In this document: positions 1 to 13,100 of the stretch, piece by piece
How the letters are laid out: each line of letters starts with the position of its first letter
How positions within the stretch are numbered: position 1 is the first letter of the stretch
Notes under the pieces: generated by a model
The model's database searches: none
Told to the model about the DNA's origin: nothing
What the model saw: only the letters and a program-made list of their open reading frames with translations
From: Macrosoma leucophasiata
Lineage: Eukaryota > Arthropoda > Insecta > Lepidoptera > Hedylidae
DNA: 64,000 bases
NCBI GenBank assembly: GCA_036365455.1
Contig: JAWQUS010000002.1
Span: 8,866,001 to 8,930,000 of the forward strand
Reading direction: 5' to 3'
Made by a program: the position numbers and the translations under genes

Positions 1-120
1 GTTATTTTTTGATGTAACAAAGGCAATTAAACATACAGTTCACTGGAAGTTAAGACATGACTGCAGCCTATAGCGATCTACACAAAAACCAGTTCTCAGA
101 AAATATTTCGTATTTTTTTC
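1..120 (+). repeat. Fragment of dispersed repeat family A
   Basis: The text around 40-100 (a 'gttaagacatgactgcagcc' stretch, then 'ctacacaaaaacca') is a diverged match to the 5' part of a repeat that recurs at 663, 11700, 12508, 36690 and 47975 in this window. The left end runs off the window. Positions 121-441 hold nothing recognisable. Confidence 0.4.
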
Positions 121-441
121 CCCATGTCCATCATCCAAAACATGGCCCAATATTGCCTACTTCAGCAATTAAATACTGCGTTCAAAAACTTCCAACCATT
201 TTTCTTTTTATGTAGAGTAAATGACTACATACCATATTTTGGAAGAAAAAATTGTGGGATATACGAATGGAGACTGCCATTGAGCCAAATGTACGCATGT
301 AAAAGTGCTTTTTAGAAAACTGAAGCTAAAGTCTCCGTATCTGAGATACCAGATACGTAGGTATGTGTGACATTTATACTCCGTACACACAGAGGCTAGA
401 TGTAACGCGTGACTCTAGTGCTACTACAGTGGTCATCAAGA

Positions 442-662
442 AATAATGCACATCGAGCCTATGAAAGTGACAATCGGCTACTTTCGGCTTCATAGAGCGT
501 TATACCTGCTGCATACTGCCTACGTAAGCATCCGTAGTCCGGTATTGGTCAAAACTAGATCAAAATGTTCGACAAACGTCAAATAGGTAAGGTGCGAAAG
601 AGATAACGCTCTAGAGATCCGAAATAAGCCGGCGTCTCTTCTTGAGGTCGATGTGCATTATT
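442..662. mobile_element. MITE-like element with inverted ends (family D)
   Basis: The element opens with 'aataatgcacatcga' and closes with 'tcgatgtgcattatt', so its ends are inverted repeats. An internal 'gagcgttat' is mirrored by 'ataacgctc'. A related copy is at 51713-51959. There is no ORF. It is interpreted as a non-autonomous DNA element; the superfamily is not assigned. Confidence 0.6.
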
Positions 663-1085
663 TTTTATGTAATGGCAGTAGCAAACAGTCATGCAGTTCA
701 CATTGGTGTTAAGGGATGACTGCAGCCTATAGACACCCACACAAAGACCAAGGTCAAAATGCAGATGCGAAGCCACGCCTGAGGCCTAAGGTGTTATGCC
801 TCAGGCGTGTACTGTGCCGGAAATTACAGGGCCGTACATTACCACCTGACCGGAACACGATAGTGCTGAACACTACCATTTACGAGATACCAAGGAAGAG
901 ATTCTCAATTGAACCTTGAATATTTTTGTTATTGTGTACCTTCATAATTATTGTTCTGTATGTTCCGTATGGATTTTAATATCAGAATTAAATAAATAAA
1001 TTAAATTAAAAAATTAGCGGCAAGTATATTAGGTAATGCGGTGGTGCCTACGCCCGCGAGCTCCGTCACTGGAGCACCAGTAAAA
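663..1085 (+). repeat. Family A dispersed repeat with an inserted A-rich tail sequence
   Basis: The order of blocks (cat-gcagttcacatt, gactgcagcctatagaca, gccggaaattacagggccgt, gaacactaccattta, gcggcaagtatattaggtaa, gagctccgtcactgga) is the same as in the copies at 12508 and 36690. About 140 bp between roughly 870 and 1012, ending in an (AAAT)-type tail, is absent from the other copies and looks like a truncated retroposon inserted at the 'accattta' block. No coding capacity is seen. Confidence 0.6.
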
Positions 1086-1134
1086 TTTAAAATTTATCGT
1101 TGGATACTGTATAGACGGTTGTGACGCGGTTCAG

Positions 1135-4100
1135 GTGCGGTACATAGACTACGGCAGCGAGGGCCACGTGAACACGTGCAGCGTGCGCGAGCTGCCGGCG
1201 GGCGTCTGCCTCGACACGCCGCCGCTGGCCATGCGCTGCGCGCTCGCCGGCGTGGCGCCCGAGCCGCTCCGGGGCGCGCCCGGCAGCTGGGCGCCGCACG
1301 CCGAAAACCTGTTCATGCGCCTCATCAAGGACTCCCGCCTGCTGGCCAAGGTCAGTGTCCTCCGATCTACGCGACCCGTGGACGTTTCCGATGTCCGTGT
1401 CCCCGTTGGCCGGTGTCAGAGAATTTATCTATACAAATAAATAAAATTGGAGTGTCTGTTTGTAATATAAAAATAACCGCTTTTTACTAAATGCATATGT
1501 ATGGTATACACATATTATACCAAAACAACATTTTTTACAATTTTTGTCTGTCTGTCTGTCTGTTTGACGGGGTCAATCTTGGGAACGGCTTTACCGATTT
1601 TGACCGGACTTTCACTGGCAGATAGCTAATGTAATAAGGAGTAACTTAGGCTACTTTTATACTAGCTGCGCCCCCGACTTCGTCCGGGTAGATATTCTTC
1701 TTCTTGGGGTGCCTCTCCGACTAGCGAAGGTTAGCGGTCAATATGCATATTGTTCCCGGTTTCCGGCGAGACGAAACAACTCGGCTGCACTTGCTATTCC
1801 TCTCCACTCTCGGATATTATGTAACCAAGATTTCTTTCTTCGTCCAACTCGTCTTTTACCCGCGATTTTTCCCATCATAATCATCATTTCTCAGTACATG
1901 TCCGAGGTAGGCCACTTTTCGTTGTTTGACGGTCTGCAAAAGCTCACGTTGCTGTTTCACGCGTCGAAGAACCTCGGAGAAAGGGTAGATATTGAACAAT
2001 CATAAATTCCCACTCGGGCGAAGTCGCGGGCACAGCTAGTATGTAATAATTCTACGTATAGAATGGATATTTCGACGTCTCGCCCGATTTTCCCGCCTCA
2101 CCCAACCTCCTCCCCTCTTATGGGCGACGCTTGGTATTCTCTACGTGCTACGCATACAGGTGCACGTGTAAATACACGTCACTGATTGATGTCTGTGTAA
2201 TAGAGACCGAATTAAGCGTTTGTATGGAATTTTGGTGGCGTGTCCGCGGTGTGCCTGTGTGCTCCCGATCGTCACGCGCTTCGTTGTCACCCATAGAGCA
2301 ACACGGGCTACCGGCCGCGGCGGACAGAAGGGGAGTAGCCTTATGCAGGTTTTCGCCTCTGTCAAAGTACAAGTGTTCTTACGCCTGTCTCCCAAATATT
2401 TAAATGTGTGCGTGAAATAATTTATCTATTTTGTTAAAGTCAAGGTGTGAGTTTCGTAGTAATTGACTATTTTTGTGGTGTGTGTGTATCACACGTAGTT
2501 CCCCCCGCAAAAAATGACACCCTGTTTTGCATCGGTAAAAAACGCTATGGCTACTCCCCTCCGGTCCGCCGCGGCGGCCGGTGGCCTGTGTTGCTCTATA
2601 TTGTTGCCCGTTCTATGGGCAAGGTCGGCGCCCCCGACCCCTGACCCCCGAGCTCACCACCGCCGCCTGCTTATTGTCCAGGGTTCAGAATCCCCGGTTA
2701 CGGCCTCTCGACACTTACCGTGTGCTAGTTTCGCCATATATTTCTCCGCTGCAGAATCACGGTGCTATGGTAATGCACACTATTGATATCATTTTAAATT
2801 ATCTCGAAACATTTTTTATTTTAAATAATTTGATTTATAAATGTATAATATTTTTTTATTGTGTAAGTATCTTGAAAACTATTACTTTAAAAGCAAATCA
2901 TATTTTATATTTTTTTATTTAAAGAAAAATGGAAAGAAAAATTTGACTTCAGGCGAGACTCGAACTCGCGGCCTACTGGGAATCTAGTCCAGCCGCTCTT
3001 CCAATTGAGCTACTGAAGTCCTGCCCGATTTGTCAAATCTTTCCTTCACATTTATTGCATTGCTTTATGGTAGCAGCAGCGCCATCTATTGCCAACTATG
3101 CTAGTTAGGCAATAGACATATTTTATATTTCCTTATGTCCTTACGTTTTCAGATATACAACCTTGTGACACTCGTACTTTTGTTACCAGGTATACTCGGT
3201 CGCTCACGGCGTTGTCAATATCGAGCTACTGAGCGACGGTGGATCGGTGAATGTAAATGATGAGTTGGTAACTAAAGGATTTGCCGTTCCTTGTGAGGAG
3301 AGCTATGATTCAAAGGTAAATTTACCGTTCATGAGGAAAAAATTGCGATAGTAGAGCCAGGTGTATTCTACCGGGCGGCAGACAATGGTGGTCCCTAATA
3401 GAAATGTATGAAATCACTACTTTTTATCATTTCTTACTTCTTGTTTTAGTAGATTTTTTTTTGTATCACGAACAGTAATGAATAATACGTTGATTATAAA
3501 ATAAAAAGTGAAATATAGCTGAAAATAATAAACACGTTCTCTATAATATTATGCAAGAAGTATTCTTTTTAATTCTAATTGAAAACAACATAATTTTACA
3601 TTAAAGTATCCAAAATCTAATCTATCTAAATAAACTTACCTGATTAATTTACTGTCTGAAATAATAACAAAACTAATAAAATTAAAATAATTTTAACTTT
3701 TTGACTCTGACTACAATTTGCATAAACTTTTCATAAATTTAAGCAAATTAATTTTGTACATAAACATAATATTGACAAAGTTATAGGCTACTTTGTGCAC
3801 TAACGTCAATTGTCGAATGTATGCTTGTTTCATTTCATCCTATAATTAAAAATCATTTAAACATTGTCCGGTTAATTTTCAGATGAATCACGACTTAAGG
3901 CAGATGGCGTCTGAGTTGGACAGGAAGCAAAAACTTCATTATAATAAGGAACAAAAAGAAAACGCATACAGTCAAATAAGGGAAATACGAGCGCCCGTTT
4001 CTAAAGAGTGCACGTCAAGTGTTTCTCTTATTGGCCCCGACAGGTACGTATGCCAGCAAAACGTCAATGGTTTGCTTATCTTATGTATTTAAAAAAAAAA

Positions 4101-7100
4101 ACATTTTTAACAATCTCATAGTTTGCCAACAAAATTAACTTTACTTCCAATATGATAGTTAGTTAATAGGTAAAACATTAATTTGTGGTATTCAATTGAT
4201 TACATGGCAGCGCGCATGGCCCAGCGGCTGGTGTAGATCGTAAGCGATCTGCTCGGTTAAGCTACGGGCGCGGTCGGGTAGTGTGATGGGTAACCGCTAG
4301 TGGCAAATTAAATGCGCGTTCCCGTGCTTCGGAGGGCACGTTAAGCCGTCGGTCCCGGTTGCTATCGATGGATAGCAGTCTTTAAACCTTGTCGGAGGCC
4401 TTATGGGCGGTTTGAAAACATTCGACAGTGGGTTGGCCACTAACCCACTGTAACGGGACGCTCTATTCATCAACCTAACAAATATTCAAATTTAGAAATA
4501 AAGAGAGACAGGTTGTGTGTGTGAGAGAGAGAGAGAGAAAATGGACCTACCTAAATTCAAACGTCTAATACAAGTACATGATATTGGCCAGTGACGTCAA
4601 AAGACCCTCGGACGTTATGTAAGATAGTAGTAACCCTAAATTCTTTGATAGAGGTAAGAGCTAGATTATATTTGAACTAAAAAACTCCGAAGAGTAGGTA
4701 TGGTAAAAAAATAAAAAGGGGGGGAATGACACGGAGCCCCAACGGCCACAACCACGCCTCCACGCCCCGCATCTGTGGGTACCAGCACAAATATAATTGT
4801 ACCCTCCAGAAGAAGTAGGGAGATTGAGACAGGGAGTTGGTATATATGGCAATATTAAATTGCGAGACCCAAAGATGAGATCCATAATGGTAGGAACCAT
4901 TATTTGTTTGAACAGGTGACGTTGTTAAACAACGTATAAAGTTATAATAGTATGGCAAAGCCACAATCTGCAGTATCTAGACATAAGTCTTGTATCTCGA
5001 TGTAGTCAAATATCATAAGCCCTTACAGGCGTATTAATTGAAGTGAATTATTCTCGGCGGTAGGTATTTACCTACAGATGTAGTATAAAATGGTAATTTG
5101 AATCCTCGTTGAAGTTAGTTGACAATAGTAAATGCTGCAATAACATCATATCACGATCACACGGCGGAGCCATAGCTCTAATATTAGTATCAATATAACT
5201 TTGTTCGGAAGAAGAGTAGGTGATTACCTACAAGCATAATATAATGTGAAGGTGTCAATCCTCGTCGAGCTTGGTCGACATTGTCGATTAATGTTGTAGC
5301 AGCAACAGCATAATCCCTCGGCGGAGCCATAGCTCAAATGGTAGTAATTGTGAACGTAGTTCACGCGACTCGGCAGAGCCAGTAGTTATTTTAATATCTC
5401 AGGAACATCCCGGTAGATGGCAGAGCCTATATCTGTCACATAGTGACGTTAATAAATCCATATAGGTGTAGTCAACCTATATCACGAAGATGGGTGCATA
5501 ACACACAATAAATGTAGCGGTTCCATAACCGTTCATCGCAACGAGGCGGATAATGTTGTGTTGATTATCACGTGCATTCACTCCAAAATCCAGATGGTTA
5601 TTGTCTCGAACGTTAATGGAATCGGCCTGTAGGTAATATATAAGTCAAAGCAATACTAGACCGAGGTGCCCACTAAGTGTTATTACATCACTATCTTTTC
5701 GTTCTCGTCGATACAATAATAGTAGGTATGTGAGGGCATTGCCCTATCTTTTCGTTCTCGTCGATAGGTAGTGTGTAACTCACAGCGGCAGAGGTACTAG
5801 CAAGCCAGACAACGTCGATGATGATAGGCCGACCCATAACTGCAGATACCCACAGCTGTCAGTAAATATGTTTTAATAATCCAAACTGAACGTCGGAAGT
5901 TCATGCATGTAAAATAGTAGGTATTTGTTATTTGTAGATCAGTACACAATTATGCACCATGCACACCGCCTTTACTCAGTTAAGGTGTTTGGTTCAAATC
6001 AAAGCATGAAGATGTTCACGAAACATTCATAGCAGCCACAGTAGGTATGTCCATTGGTTATCTCGTAGCACAATTGTAGGTACTAATTGTGATAGTTGGT
6101 AGTTATATAGATGAATAATCGCCATGTAGGTATAATCGCCAAACTCCGAATAACTGCCGCTGATCCAAATATTATAGGTATGTAGAAAGCTCCTTCACAA
6201 TTCGTTGTAGGTATATTGAATAGGTAATTGTTGAACACACAATTACGTAGATGTCGTCCTTCCATGTCTATAGATAATATGTTTACAGGATACAGTGTAG
6301 TAACCTCACACCAATAACTTGTTAAAATATGTAAGTATGTTTATAGGCAAGATGCTTACATGATAATTTTATAACAGCCTTTTATATCAAAGAACTGAAA
6401 TAAATATCATCATATCTATTATATCAGCTTACATCTATAGGCGAGATGTTTATAGGATAATTGTATAATAGGTATAATTTCACCTATTATACGAGTAATG
6501 TCCATAGGCGAGATGTCCATGAGATATTTTTACAGCACAATACATTCGTCGAATGTACCCAATATTAATATTATTAGGCCATGTCTATAGGCAAAATGTC
6601 CATATGGCTTCAGCTTCTTTTATGCAGGTATTTAATTAAACACTTAGCCTCAATATGCATAATACTTTGCAGTGTGTTGCATTAACTATTAGTAACCAAC
6701 TTATAAACAAGTAGTAGGTACCTGACACTCAATGTGTTACAACGCCATCTGTGTAGTCCGTGCCGTACTACGCAGTCCGCTCCACCGTATAACCGATAAA
6801 ACTAGTTACGCAGCAAATACGATTGACATATTATTATGTTTAAGATAGGTATATTTAATTAAATTAATATCCGTATACCTTATTTTGTTGATAAATCTTA
6901 CAATGGGCTTTCCAAGGGTTAATTAATTCATATGGGCAATATATGTTGAGGTCATTGAATGGTTTTAATCGCATACCTATTTAGTATGGTTTTAATCGCA
7001 TACCTATTATTAATTATGAGCTATTACCACCAGGCAGGACTATCGATTCTGAACTCTACTGCGAACAACTGATGAGATTAAAGCAAGAAGTTGAGAGAAA

Positions 7101-10100
7101 GCGGCCGGAATTGATCAACAGAAGGGGTGTGGTGTTTCATCATGATAACGCTAGACCTCACACATCTATAGCCACTCAGCAAAAATTAAGAGAGTTTGGC
7201 TGGGAGGTGTTAATGCATCCGCCGTATAGTCCTGACCTTGCACCTTCAGATTTCCATCTGTTTCGGTCTCTTCAGAATTCTTTATGCAATGTTAGGTTAA
7301 CATCACGAGAGGACTGCCAAATCCACTTGTCGCGGTATTTTGATGAGAAGTCCCAAAATTTTTATAGCACTGGGAACATGTCCCTACCTGCAAGATGGCA
7401 AAAGATTATCGAACAAAATGGTACATACATACTTTAGTTAAATTTAAATAAAATATATTAAAAAATTTTTTGAATTATCTTAAAAAATGCGAAGAAACTT
7501 TTTCCCCAAACTAATATATTCTTTCTCTTTGTATTGCCAATCTATCTAACGAAGTAGATAATAAATCTATGCTTAAAATATATACAGATATATCCTAGTT
7601 TAAGAGGCAGAGATATTATTATGGTACAGATTTTTTCAACTATTTAAACTACTTTGTTTTGTTACAATTGTTCGGTATTGAACATAAGAGATTGGATAGA
7701 ATAAAAGAAGGCGACTAACACAATAGTTCACTTTAATTAATTTTACAATTTTTAATGTTAAAAGGTCGGTGAGCTATCGGCAAGTGGTGTGTAGAAAAGA
7801 TTTAGTATAGGTGGTACCCTACCACCTAGTTTAGTACGACTAGTTTTTCTCTCCGCTGCCCCCGCAGTCCCCTCAGACACCGTCGGTGCTGCGGTTGAAG
7901 CGCCGACAACAATAACAATGTATTGTATAAGTTGTACTTTTGTGTTTCTTTATTAATAATCTATAACTTTCATTAAATAAAGTAATTATGTTTATTTTAA
8001 AAAGATATAGTTATGTTAAACTTATAGTTATGTTTTTTTCCAGTCCGTATATCGTAATCCTTCGAAATTGTTTGAAATTTAATATCGTATGTATTTTTAT
8101 AGCCCTCTAGAGACGCGTCTGTACAATTTGATGTACGCGAGTCGTGACAAGCAAACACATATCGAGTGGAACTCTGTCAACTCAGTGCTTCTTGACACTG
8201 ACCCGCAGGAGAAATATCAAAGGTAATCTTAGTTTTATTATGTAGTGTCCATTACATGAGCCGCCACCTAGTGGTACACTGAAGAAACGCAGACGGACTT
8301 GTCCAGTACCTACGGAAGATTGCGTATTACCGAGTTGAATCGCACGCACGCACGCCGGGCCGCGGCCTGCCAGGCGCTATTACTTCGCCTGGTAGGAAGT
8401 AAAGTAAAGTAATTTTATGCCTCCTCGTTTAGTTGGTATAAAATCAAAATGTTTTTCTTCAGTTATTTCCATGTTTGTATCTTCTATTAATCACAAATTG
8501 TTGAACGAAATCAATAAAAGTAGTGGCTATATTCTCTTTGAAAATCAATTCAACTTTACTGAAGGGAAATGAAGTTACACACAAATGACTTTAGAATAAC
8601 ATTTAAATATGATAACGTGTGATTCATGCTGACCAGTAGCTAAGTAGGTACTATAATAGTTTTGCTATGCAATATAATTATAGACTTTTTGATTTCTCTA
8701 TCGTAACTGGTTAGGAAGTAAGATTTTTTGTTCCATTTTCCTAACTGGTTAAAAAATAAGATATTTTTTTTCCATTTTCTTTACCAGTTATGAAAATGGA
8801 TAAAATATTCTTATTTCATCACCAGTTAAGAAAAGGCGAATAAAAATTCTTCTTTCATAAATAGTTAAGAAACATAGTTAGGAATATGGACTAAAGGGTA
8901 AAAATTGGTGAATCCTACATTACAATCACAATTCAACAAAGATGATTGTTATATTGTGTTACTAAATAGATTATCTAAAAAAATAGGATTTATTTTAAAA
9001 ATGCTGTAAAAATATTTTGATGCTTTCAGTTCACCATTATGATCAGTGTAGTCATAGTTAATAAAATACGCATACAACGGGGAGGGGGAGGTTTATTAAA
9101 ATCTGCTTTAAATTAATATTTCATGAGACTTTTCTTGATAAAAAAAATATCTAGAGTGTATTAGAGTGAATACAGCCGGTGCCTACTCGTCCGAATCCTA
9201 ATTCAAAATAGAAAATTGAACTTATAATTTAAATCATATAGGGGTAACATTCCACATGAAGCAGACAGGTAAAATGTTCTATATATAAAATTAAATGTCC
9301 TTAATCCAGATATCATCACTATCACTACATATTATAAAGTAAAGTTCCCCTGTTTTCTCTGTCTGATGTATGCGCTAATCTCGGAAAGTTGTGAACGGAT
9401 TTTGTTCCTGTTTGAAATGTTGGAAGGAGGGGTTTCTAAGGAAGGTTTATAACTATAATTTATCAATATCGTACTTATATTTACCGATATGTCACTGTTT
9501 TAGTCAAAGAAGGCGGGCGTGTCCCCACAATATAATAAATGCTACCCGTGCTAAGCCGGGGCGGTAATTAAATAAATTAAAAAAAAAACCTTTATTGGCT
9601 GTTAACAACATTTTAAAGCAATTACAACAACGTCCCAGTGCGCCGACCGCGCTGAGACGCCGCGACGTTGTAGCTATCCCAGCTACATTGGAGATCCGCC
9701 AAATCATAGAGCAACACGGGCCACCGGCCGCGGCGGACCGGAGGGGAGTAGCCATATGCAGGCTTTCCCCTCTGTCGAAGTGCAAGACCAAATGGTCCTA
9801 CGCCTGTCGCCCAGATGTTTAAATGTGTGCGTAAAATCGTTCATGTATTTTGTTAAAGTCAAAGTGTGAGTTTCGTTCGTAGTAATTGACGATTTTTGTA
9901 GTGTGTGTGGGTATAACACGTAGTTCCCCCCGCAAAATATGATAGACTATTTTGCATCGGTAATAAGCGCTATGGCTACTCCCCTCCGGTCCGCCGCGGC
10001 GGCCGGTGGCCCGTGTTGCTCTATGCGCTGAGTAAAGTTCACGTCTTTTTTGTCCTGCGAATACGTTTCCCCTAGATAGCGATAACATGTTGTATGGACG

Positions 10101-13100
10101 CTAAAATTTCATACAAATAATTTTCTACCAGGTTGCTAGTGGCCGCCGAAGTGGGGCAGAACGAGACGAGCAACAAGCTGACCCTGCGCCACACGACCCT
10201 GCTGCCGAACATACCTGGCTTACCCGCCATCATTGCGTTGCTCTTTTGTCCTGTGTATGTTACCTATATTATGTTCTCTTCTTGTATTTATGTTCTCTAT
10301 ATCAAATCATTTATACAGTAGAATCTTTTATATTTTGGATCTCGAGTGATGCACTACCACACAGTGTACCTTTATATGTTACCAGCTTTTGCACGCGTGT
10401 GCTTAAAATTTCCCCAAGGAACCTTTGAACGGGATAGAAAATATCCTATGTGTTACACCATAATTATGTGTTACAACACTCCTGTGTACAAAAGTTGAAA
10501 TCGGTCCAGCCGCTTTAGCGTGATTGAGCAACAAGCAACCCCCTTTTGAAGGACCCTATATTGTAGCACCTAGGGAAGACCTCAGAGGGAAGCTCGTTCC
10601 ACAATTTACACGTTCTGGACGGAAAACGAACGTGAAAATCGCACCGTTAGGCACTGAATATGTCGACTACTGTTCATTTTTTTATGGTGTACTTACAATA
10701 AACAGTAATGTTGTTCTTGTTGTGTAATGTTCAAATGTATGTGTTTGTTGCAGGGCGGAATTACGTCGCGACGAAGAGTGTGCGCGCTACGTGAGCGTGC
10801 TGTGCGGGCTGGGCAGCCACGACAGCGGCGCGCCGCACTTCCCCGAACACGACCTGCTGGTCGACATCGACGTCGACCTCAGCGTCGAAGACATCGGGAT
10901 CGTACGTCTTCATACTATATTCATGCATTATGTCAGCATACCAGGTGTAAGAAGACCACTTCCGAAAAAAAACTAGTCATGATTACAATGACGTATGAAA
11001 AAGAATTTTCAAAATTTTTAAAATGTATTACTGATTTTTTGTCACATCCATGGTTCAGCTTCGAAAGCGGTCTTCTTATAACCTGTATATTCTTTTGAAA
11101 TTTTTGCTGTCTTATTTCAAAAGTTAAAGGGGTGGGACACATTTTACCGCTTTGGAAATGTCTATCTTTCAGACAATTTATTTTCAGAAAAATAGTTTTA
11201 GAAACCTCAAGTCATTTTCAAATAAATATACACCACGCGTTTAATAAAATAGATACACCATAGGTTTGATAAAAAAGGTTTTTTAGTTTCAGTTCCAAGT
11301 GTGGATACACTCCATATTTTTTTTTGTTTTTTTTTTAACACATTTACCAACCAGTTTCAAGAACAGAGTTCAATTATGTACGGACGGACAGACAGATAGA
11401 CATGACGACACCTATTAGGGTTCTGTTTTTGACATATTTTATTTGTATTTCGTTTATAGATTACATTGTCTTAACTCCGTGCTACCGTGTGTAACAGTTT
11501 CTTTGAAGAAAAAAAAACGTTTTTTTTTTCGGTTAGATCAACCACATCCGGTACCTGATGGACTACATGATGTACTGCAGTGACGGCCAGGACGCACCCA
11601 CGGCTGATGACCAGGTCCGCCCGAAGGTTCCCAAGCATATAAGAGAGGATTTGTTGAAGTAAGTGTATGGGATCCATATCTAATGAATTTGGTAATTTTT
11701 TTAGTTTTTAATTTATTTTTTGTGTTTTAATGTAAGGAAAGTGGCAAACAATCATGCAATTTACATGGATGTTAAGTGATGACTGCTGCCATTAGACATC
11801 TACACAAAACCCATAGGTCAAAATACTTATCTGTGATAGTTATTATGACACACATTTCATATCATCATCACGTTACAAATACGACATAGACATTGGATAT
11901 GGGATATTTAAATTAGAAGTCTTGGCTGAAAAATCTCTTAGTAATGTATCAGCGCGAATTTTAATCTTTTGTTAGTACAAAAGATTAAAATTCGCGCTTC
12001 AAACAATGCACGTTTTCAGAGAAAAATGATTTTAATGATAAATAGTTACCTATTAAACATGTTTTAAAACATTTAAAATAAAATGAGTGGCCAATTTGTG
12101 CCCACCAGAAAGCCCTCGACGCGTCCTACAAAACTCATCAGTTATTTCACAAATGACGCTACACTCGACAGGCTGCTGCTGACGCGCCGCAAGCACCGCG
12201 AGCCGCAAAGCGTAGTGAACGCCTGGGAGTGGCGGAGCGTGCCCGAGCACGAGTTGCTGGAGATCACGGTGCCCGACATCCTGGAGCGCGCCGTCGTGTT
12301 CCCGCTACACGCGCCCCTGGAGCTGCGCCCCCTGCCGCGCGAGCACCTGCTGGCCCTCAAGCGGGACAACGACGAGCTCAAGCTGCTCGTCAGCCGGTCA
12401 GTGTCTACTGTAGCTTAACAGATACGAGAGCTTTATATTTAACCAGGTCATCCCTACAGCCCTGGACGCGCTGGTCAGCCTTACACTTGTCCGTTCGTTC
12501 ACCACGAGCACAAGCTTGCAGTTCACATTGATGTTAAGTGATGACTACAGCCTATAGACATCGTTACCACACCTGAGACCTAAGGTGTTATGCCTCTGTG
12601 CCAGAAATTACAGGGCCGTACATATAATCACCTGACCGGAACTCATAGTGCTGAACACTACCATTTAGCGGCAAGTATATAGGGTAATGCGGTGGTGTCT
12701 AGCCCGCGAGCTCCGTGCCTGGACCTCTACCACCAGTAAAAAAATGTAGATATATTACTGTATTATATATAATCAATATGATTCGTTATTTTTTCTTAAT
12801 AAGATACTATATTATTAGCCGCGTCTACACCGGGCGAATGAGCTCGCGAGTCACATTGGGGCGAGCAGCTCGGCCGAGGTTGGCTCGCGAACCAGCCTCG
12901 TAGTTTACCGGATATTGTGTTATTTATCTTGCCACCGGGGCAGATGGGATACAGCCACATTCTCACAACCCCAAGGTTGACTGTAAGAGAATGCCTAGTG
13001 GCATTAAGTCCGCCATATGTATTAAGTGCATAGAAGTAAACGTACGTAAAAAAACCTCACTTTATTTCCTGAAAGGACTAATTATACGGAATGTAGTATT

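Noticed and set aside
2945..3020. Functional tRNA gene (formal anticodon AGA)
   Set aside because: Repeated with the same flanks at 49.7 kb, a mismatch in the anticodon stem, T at position 37 and no long variable arm as tRNA-Ser would need.
10524..10727. 67-codon frame in an spn-E intron as an extra exon
   Set aside because: The flanking exons already join in phase, and the frame has no matching splice borders or recognised family.
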